This document shows, piece by piece, positions 6,642 to 10,382 of a DNA stretch of 10,382 nt. The stretch's first letter is position 1, and every line of letters starts with the position of its first letter. The position numbers and the translations under genes were made by a program. The notes beneath the pieces are model-generated. The model searched no databases. It worked only from the letters and a program-made list of their open reading frames with translations, and was not told the origin of the DNA. Origin of the DNA: Rhizobiales bacterium UBA3584. Lineage in GTDB: Bacteria; Pseudomonadota; Alphaproteobacteria; Rhizobiales; Devosiaceae. The stretch covers positions 1-10,382 of the forward strand of contig DFMV01000029.1 of the NCBI GenBank assembly GCA_002375765.1. The letters are read 5' to 3'.

Positions 6642-7097
6642 ATGAAAAATTCCACCATGGCTCCAATAGCGGTCATAACCGCATCGGTGAGTATTCTCTT
6701 GGCCATTCTTGCGGTCTCCATCGCGACCGGCGGAACCCTCTCGCATGCCGTCGAGAATTCGACCGAAGGTCGGCAGCTGTATCTCGACAATTGCGCTGCT
6801 TGTCACGGTGAAACGCTCGAGGGCCAGCCCCAATGGCGCGAGCGTCTGCCTAACGGTCGCATGCCGGCTCCTCCCCATGATGAGACAGGTCACACCTGGC
6901 ATCACAGCGACGAGCAACTTTTTCGCATCACTCATGATGGCGTGGCAGCAATTGTTGGTGGAAATTATGAAAGCGACATGCCGGCGTTCGGGGACCTGCT
7001 CACTGACGACGAGATCGAGGCAATTCTCGACTACATCAAAAGCACTTGGCCAGAACGCGCACGCGCTTACCAAGAACAAATGTCCGAGCAAAACTGA
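6642..7097 (+). CDS. Small mono-haem c-type cytochrome with N-terminal anchor or signal
   Basis: The protein has 151 residues. Residues about 8-30 are hydrophobic and act as a membrane anchor or a Sec signal. The haem motif is CAACH (Cys51, Cys54, His55), with Met113 in SDMPAF as the likely sixth ligand and an [14 protein letters not shown] helix closing the class I fold. Between them is a His-rich stretch (residues 79-98 contain HDE, HTWHH and ITH) that might bind metal as well. The ATG at 6642 has no strong ribosome binding site, and the ATG at 6657 (residue 6) is an alternative. The gene lies between the divergent toxin-antitoxin operon and the convergent cueR, 14 bp from the cueR stop. 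It may carry electrons in the periplasm for an oxidase or copper oxidation step; no oxidase is in the window, so the partner is unknown. Confidence 0.9.
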   Translation: MKNSTMAPIAVITASVSILLAILAVSIATGGTLSHAVENSTEGRQLYLDNCAACHGETLEGQPQWRERLPNGRMPAPPHDETGHTWHHSDEQLFRITHDGVAAIVGGNYESDMPAFGDLLTDDEIEAILDYIKSTWPERARAYQEQMSEQN

Positions 7098-7111
7098 TAG
7101 TCAGAAGGCAG

Positions 7112-7573
7112 TTATCCCGGTTTCGCGGAAACCAAAACTCCTGCCTCAAAGCGAGGCTTGCGTTTCAACCTTTGTTTGGCCAATTCAGGTTTGGCGAAAT
7201 CCTCGATGATGGGACAGTCTGGGCGACCGTCTCCATGACAGTGGGAGGCGAGATGCTTTAGCGTCTCGCTCATTTGCTGCAGGGCCCTGGCTTTTTCCTC
7301 CAGTATTTCTACATGGGCCAATGCGATCGCTTTGACATCCGCGCTGGCCCGTTCGCGATCCCGCCACAGCGCCAGAAGTTCGCGCATGTCGTCCACCGAA
7401 AACCCCAAATCCCGCGCCCTGCTGATGAACCGCAATGTGTGGACGTCCTGATCATCGTAGATGCGATACCCTGCATCTGTTCGGTGCACCGGCGCTATGA
7501 GCTCTATGGATTCATAGTAGCGGATCATTTTTGCCGATACGCCTGAAGCTTTGGCTGCCTGTCCGATATTCAT
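7112..7573 (-). CDS. cueR: CueR, Cu(I)-sensing MerR-family activator
   Basis: The protein has 153 residues. The N-terminal winged helix-turn-helix ([21 protein letters not shown], with GYRIYD at 36-40) is classic MerR, followed by the long dimerisation helix and a C-terminal metal loop. Ser77 and the cysteines Cys112 and Cys120 fall at the same residue numbers as in E. coli CueR. They are followed by PIIEDF, which matches the monovalent-metal (Cu/Ag/Au) sensor signature rather than a zinc or mercury sensor. The start at 7573 overlaps the TGA of copA as ATGA, with GGAG at 7582-7585, so the gene is translated with copA and lies in the copA operon. A longer open frame upstream is a shadow of copA. 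The His/Lys-rich tail from about residue 128 is longer than in E. coli. Its likely targets are the three operators at 4578, 10143 and 10188. Confidence 0.95.
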   Translation of the reverse strand: MNIGQAAKASGVSAKMIRYYESIELIAPVHRTDAGYRIYDDQDVHTLRFISRARDLGFSVDDMRELLALWRDRERASADVKAIALAHVEILEEKARALQQMSETLKHLASHCHGDGRPDCPIIEDFAKPELAKQRLKRKPRFEAGVLVSAKPG

Positions 7574-10110
7574 TGTGCGGGCTCCAGATTCATCTGGGAA
7601 AGTTGCTGAGGTACGGAATGAGGATTGATGGGCCGAGGCGAAAACCGCCTCAGCCGCAGGGCGTTCCCCAGCACAAACACGCTCGAAAGGGCCATGGCCC
7701 CCGCAGCGAGGGCCGGCGAGAGCAGAATTCCCCAAACGGGATAGAGCAAACCGGCTGCCACCGGGATCAAGACAGTGTTGTATGCAAATGCCCAAAAGAG
7801 GTTTTGCTTGATATTGCGGATGGTCGCCTTGCTCAAGGCGATGGCGTCGCCGACGGCGGTGAGGTCGCCCGACATCAAAACCACATCGGCACTTTCGATC
7901 GCGATGTCCGTTCCCGTTCCCACGGCAATGCCGACATCGGCTTCGGCAAGCGCGGGCGCATCATTGATACCATCGCCCACAAAGGCGAGGTGGCGGCCTG
8001 CCCCGCGAAGCGCTTTGATGGCGTCGACCTTACCGCTCGGCAGCACCTCGGCGACTACCTCGTCGATACCGAGTTGTTTGGCTACAGCCTGGGCGGTTTT
8101 TTCGTTATCGCCTGTGATCATCGCCACCTTAAGCCCAAGGGCGTGAAGGCGCTCGATCGCTGTGCGTGACGTGGGCTTGATAGGATCGGCCACCGAAATG
8201 ATGGCGGCCAGCCGTCCATCAATTGCTGCATAGAGTGGCGACTTTCCCATTTCGGCAAATTCAACCGCCTGGTTTGCAAATGAATCGACCTCAATTCCGC
8301 TGCGTCTCAAAGCACGATCGGCCCCAACCAGCACTTTGCGCCCATCCACGTCACCGGTGACGCCAAAACCCGGATCGGCCAGAAAATCATCGGCGGCCAA
8401 AAGGTCCACAGACCTGGCATGCGCACCGCGAACGATCGCCTCGGCTATCGGGTGTTCGGAGTGCTGCTCGAGGCTTGCCACGAGCCTGAGAACGTCATCT
8501 TCCTCGAACCCAGGAGCGACGATCAGATCGGTCAACTCGGGCTGGCCCAATGTCAAAGTTCCGGTCTTGTCGAGCGCGACGACTTCGGCCGATCGCAGCG
8601 TTTGCAGCGCTTCGCCCTTGCGGAACAGGATGCCTAGCTCGGCCGCCCGCCCGGTGCCAACCATAATGGATGTGGGCGTCGCCAGCCCCATGGCACATGG
8701 ACATGCAATGATGAGCACGGCGACGGCGTTGACCAGCGCAAAGCTCAGCTGTGGAGAGGGGCCGAACATCAGCCAGACCAGAAATGTTAAAGCGGCCAAA
8801 CCGATGACGATTGGCACAAAGACCCCGGTAACCCGGTCGACCAACGCCTGGATCGGCAGCTTTGCCCCTTGTGCTGCCTCGACCATGGCAATGATCTGGG
8901 CCAGCACCGTGTCACGCCCGACCCGGGTCGCTTCAAACGTGAAGGCGCCCGTTTTGTTGATTGTCCCGCCAACCACTTCGGCACCTGCCGCCTTTTGAAC
9001 GGGGACCGGTTCACCGGTGATCATTGCCTCATCGACATAGGACGAGCCCGAGAGCACGCGTCCGTCGACCGGAATTTTGTCACCCGGGCGAATGTGAACA
9101 ACATTCCCGGCCACGACCTCATCGAGATCGACCTCGACGATCGCACCATCGCGGTCGATCCGCGCCGTCTTCGTCTGCAGTCCGACAAGGCGTTTGATTG
9201 CCTGTCCGGTGCGTCCCTTGGCCCGCGCCTCGAGATAACGGCCGAGCAGGATCAGGGTGACGATCACCGCCGCGGCTTCATAATAGACATTGCTCGTCCC
9301 TGCCGGCAGCAAATCTGGTAGGAAGGTCGCTACCACCGAATACCCCCACGCAGCGGATGCCCCAAGTGCCACAAGGGAATTCATGTCCGGTGTCCGGCGC
9401 CAGAGGTTGGGAAAGCCTTTGACGAGAAACCGGCGCCCGGGGCCAAACAGGACGATCGTGGCGAGGATGAACTGCACGTAGCGATTGGTCTGCATGCCAA
9501 TCGTGTCCATGATGAACATGTGCACTGCAGGAATGAAGTGCGAGCCCATCTCGATGACGAAAAGCGGAGCGGTGAGCAGCGCTGCAAGAAGCATCGCGTT
9601 GCGAAGCGAGATGGCTTCGGCTTCCTTGATCTGTTCGCGACTGGGTCCGTTGGACTTGGCTTCAGCCGCGACACTTCGGACACTGTAGCCAGCCGTCGCG
9701 ACGGCGCGTGCCAAATCGTCTTTTGTGGCCGTTGCCCCAAGCACCTCGACTGTTGCACGTTCGGTCGCAAGATTGACGGCGGCGTCCACGACACCCTCAA
9801 CGCGCTTGAGCGCCTTTTCCACCCTACCCACGCACGAGGCGCAGGTCATGCCCTCGATATCGAGTGTAATAGTCTCCGAGGCCTCTGGGGTGTACCCGGC
9901 TTTATGCACCGCCTCGGCGATCTGCCGAACATCTGTCGGACCCGAAAGTTCAATTCGCGCACGCTCGGTGGCGAGGTTGACCGAAGCCGAAGCTACGCCG
10001 GGGACCGCCCGAATAGCTTTTTCAACGCGTGATACGCAGGAGGCGCAAGTCATCCCCTCGATGGTAAAATCGAGGGATTTCATGCCGTTTAATTGTTTCA
10101 CCTGGTTCAT
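7570..10110 (-). CDS. copA: CopA, P1B-1 Cu(I)-exporting ATPase with two HMA domains
   Basis: The protein has about 846 residues and is an inner-membrane exporter that pumps Cu(I) to the periplasm. Two N-terminal metal-binding domains carry MTCASC (CxxC at about residues 22-25 and 90-93). Next come membrane helices, TGEP (about 365), CPC in the metal-path helix (about 470-472), DKTGTLT (Asp about 514), HP (about 552), GDGIND (about 711) and late helices with AYN (about 775) and MALSS (about 805). The start at 10110 has AGGA upstream and lies downstream of the promoter. The open frame extends to 10158, but the ATG there would fall inside the -10/spacer region. Its promoter carries a CueR-type operator, and the next gene, cueR, overlaps by ATGA. 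CopZ, divergent, is the likely copper donor. Confidence 0.97.
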   Translation of the reverse strand: MNQVKQLNGMKSLDFTIEGMTCASCVSRVEKAIRAVPGVASASVNLATERARIELSGPTDVRQIAEAVHKAGYTPEASETITLDIEGMTCASCVGRVEKALKRVEGVVDAAVNLATERATVEVLGATATKDDLARAVATAGYSVRSVAAEAKSNGPSREQIKEAEAISLRNAMLLAALLTAPLFVIEMGSHFIPAVHMFIMDTIGMQTNRYVQFILATIVLFGPGRRFLVKGFPNLWRRTPDMNSLVALGASAAWGYSVVATFLPDLLPAGTSNVYYEAAAVIVTLILLGRYLEARAKGRTGQAIKRLVGLQTKTARIDRDGAIVEVDLDEVVAGNVVHIRPGDKIPVDGRVLSGSSYVDEAMITGEPVPVQKAAGAEVVGGTINKTGAFTFEATRVGRDTVLAQIIAMVEAAQGAKLPIQALVDRVTGVFVPIVIGLAALTFLVWLMFGPSPQLSFALVNAVAVLIIACPCAMGLATPTSIMVGTGRAAELGILFRKGEALQTLRSAEVVALDKTGTLTLGQPELTDLIVAPGFEEDDVLRLVASLEQHSEHPIAEAIVRGAHARSVDLLAADDFLADPGFGVTGDVDGRKVLVGADRALRRSGIEVDSFANQAVEFAEMGKSPLYAAIDGRLAAIISVADPIKPTSRTAIERLHALGLKVAMITGDNEKTAQAVAKQLGIDEVVAEVLPSGKVDAIKALRGAGRHLAFVGDGINDAPALAEADVGIAVGTGTDIAIESADVVLMSGDLTAVGDAIALSKATIRNIKQNLFWAFAYNTVLIPVAAGLLYPVWGILLSPALAAGAMALSSVFVLGNALRLRRFSPRPINPHSVPQQLSQMNLEPAQ

Positions 10111-10142
10111 TTTCTGCAGTCCTTGTTCGACAACTGCACAAT

Positions 10143-10173
10143 GATCTAATCCTTCCAATCATGGTAAGGTCAA
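10143..10173 (-). promoter_or_regulatory. CueR-type operator/promoter for copA-cueR
   Basis: On the minus strand, TTGACC (plus 10168-10173) is followed by 19 bp and TAGATC (plus 10143-10148). The dyad CCTTAC-N7-GGAAGG (plus 10151-10169) has one mismatch in its arms. The 19-bp spacer fits activation by CueR. The ATG of copA lies about 33 bp beyond the -10 box. Confidence 0.85.
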
Positions 10174-10187
10174 GTGCAAATTCGCGC

Positions 10188-10218
10188 TTGACCTTCCAAC
10201 GGTGGGAAGCTCCATGAT
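10188..10218 (+). promoter_or_regulatory. CueR-type operator/promoter for the CopZ-like gene
   Basis: TTGACC (10188-10193), a 19-bp spacer and CATGAT (10213-10218) form a promoter on the plus strand. The dyad CCTTCC-N7-GGAAGC (10192-10210) has one arm mismatch. It sits 14 bp from the copA -35 box, so the two CueR-type promoters are back to back and fire in opposite directions. Confidence 0.85.
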
Positions 10219-10248
10219 TGGCGCAGTCGAACCGGAAGGGATACACCC

Positions 10249-10382
10249 ATGCATGAGTTCAAAGTTCAGGACATGACCTGCGGCCACTGCGCAGGAACAA
10301 TCGAGAAGGCCGTCAAGAGCGCGGACCCGGCGGCAAAGGTGGATGTCGATCTCACCACGCACTCCGTGCGCATCGAAAGTGC
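10249..10382 (+). CDS. copZ: CopZ-like copper chaperone, N-terminal part only
   Basis: The gene starts at the ATG at 10249, with GGAAGGG about eight bases upstream, and runs off the right edge after 44 complete codons. The reading begins MHEFKVQDMTCGHCAG. This is a free-standing HMA fold with the CxxC metal site as MTCGHC (Cys11, Cys14), then a helix (TIEKAVKSA) and a DVDLTTHSVRI strand, as in CopZ/Atx1-type carriers of about 65-70 residues. Such proteins carry Cu(I) in the cytoplasm and hand it to the HMA domains of CopA. It diverges from copA with its own CueR operator. If the reading frame continued much past 70 residues it could instead be the N-terminal domain of a larger metal ATPase or reductase. 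Confidence 0.85.
   Translation, partial: MHEFKVQDMTCGHCAGTIEKAVKSADPAAKVDVDLTTHSVRIES

Noticed and set aside
7574..7795. Extended N terminus of CueR
   Set aside because: The added residues are an off-frame reading of copA with no MerR similarity; the MNIGQAAK start overlaps the copA stop as ATGA, the usual arrangement.
7531..8169. 212-codon plus-strand open frame opposite copA
   Set aside because: It lies wholly antisense to copA/cueR codons and shows no family motif; a codon-bias shadow.
9520..10032. 170-codon plus-strand open frame opposite the CopA N terminus
   Set aside because: Same reason: antisense to the HMA and first membrane segments, no signals of its own.
10111..10158. N-terminal extension of CopA to an ATG at 10158
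   Set aside because: That ATG falls within the promoter spacer next to the -10 box, so it would not be in the mRNA; the start at 10110 has AGGA upstream and is followed closely by the first HMA domain.
1..10382. CRISPR arrays, tRNA/rRNA genes, transposases, integrases or IS ends
   Set aside because: None was found by reading both strands: there are no regularly spaced repeats, no transposase or integrase motifs and no terminal inverted repeats with target duplications.

Overview
The window is about 10.4 kb of moderately GC-rich DNA, largely a copper-homeostasis cluster. Tightly packed genes, CPC- and CPH-type copper ATPases, a CueR-type regulator and the protein sequence style suggest an alphaproteobacterium (Rhizobiales, Rhodobacterales or Sphingomonadales type). 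This is inferred from style, since no marker gene such as rRNA is present. The mixed gene orientations and the toxin-antitoxin pair suggest an accessory or mobile region, but no transposase, integrase or IS end is visible.

Layout, left to right. (1) 1-302 is a leader region with no recognised gene. (2) 303-2334, plus strand, is a probable operon of three membrane or exported proteins: a glutaredoxin fused to a MauE/DoxX-like membrane domain, a small exported Cys/His-containing protein, and a three-helix membrane protein carrying a DUF305 domain plus an unrecognised C-terminal domain. A hairpin at 2340-2373 closes this block. (3) 2458-4497, minus strand, is a CopB-type (CPH) P1B-ATPase with a His-rich N terminus. 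(4) 4676-5470, plus strand, is a YdcF/DUF218 membrane protein that diverges from copB. (5) 5501-6497, minus strand, is a toxin-antitoxin operon in which a PIN-domain toxin follows an antitoxin that looks like Phd joined to a UPF0175-like tail. (6) 6642-7097, plus strand, is a small membrane-anchored or exported mono-haem cytochrome c. (7) 7112-10110, minus strand, is a copA-cueR operon with ATGA overlap. (8) 10249 to the right edge, plus strand, is the start of a CopZ-like copper chaperone.

The genes are tied together by three copies of a CueR-type operator/promoter, each with CCTTCC-N7-GGAAGG-like dyad symmetry overlapping a TTGACC -35 box and a 19-bp spacer. One lies before copB, one before copA and one before copZ. 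The window's own CueR, with Ser77, Cys112 and Cys120 at the same numbers as in E. coli CueR, is encoded at the end of the copA operon. The simplest model is that cytoplasmic Cu(I) is sensed by CueR. CueR then induces CopZ (carrier), CopA (Cu(I) exporter), CopB (second exporter) and more CueR. The Grx-MauE, Cys/His and DUF305 proteins and the cytochrome c would act in the membrane or periplasm in thiol or copper handling. That last part is inference from neighbourhood, because none of these four genes has a visible CueR box.
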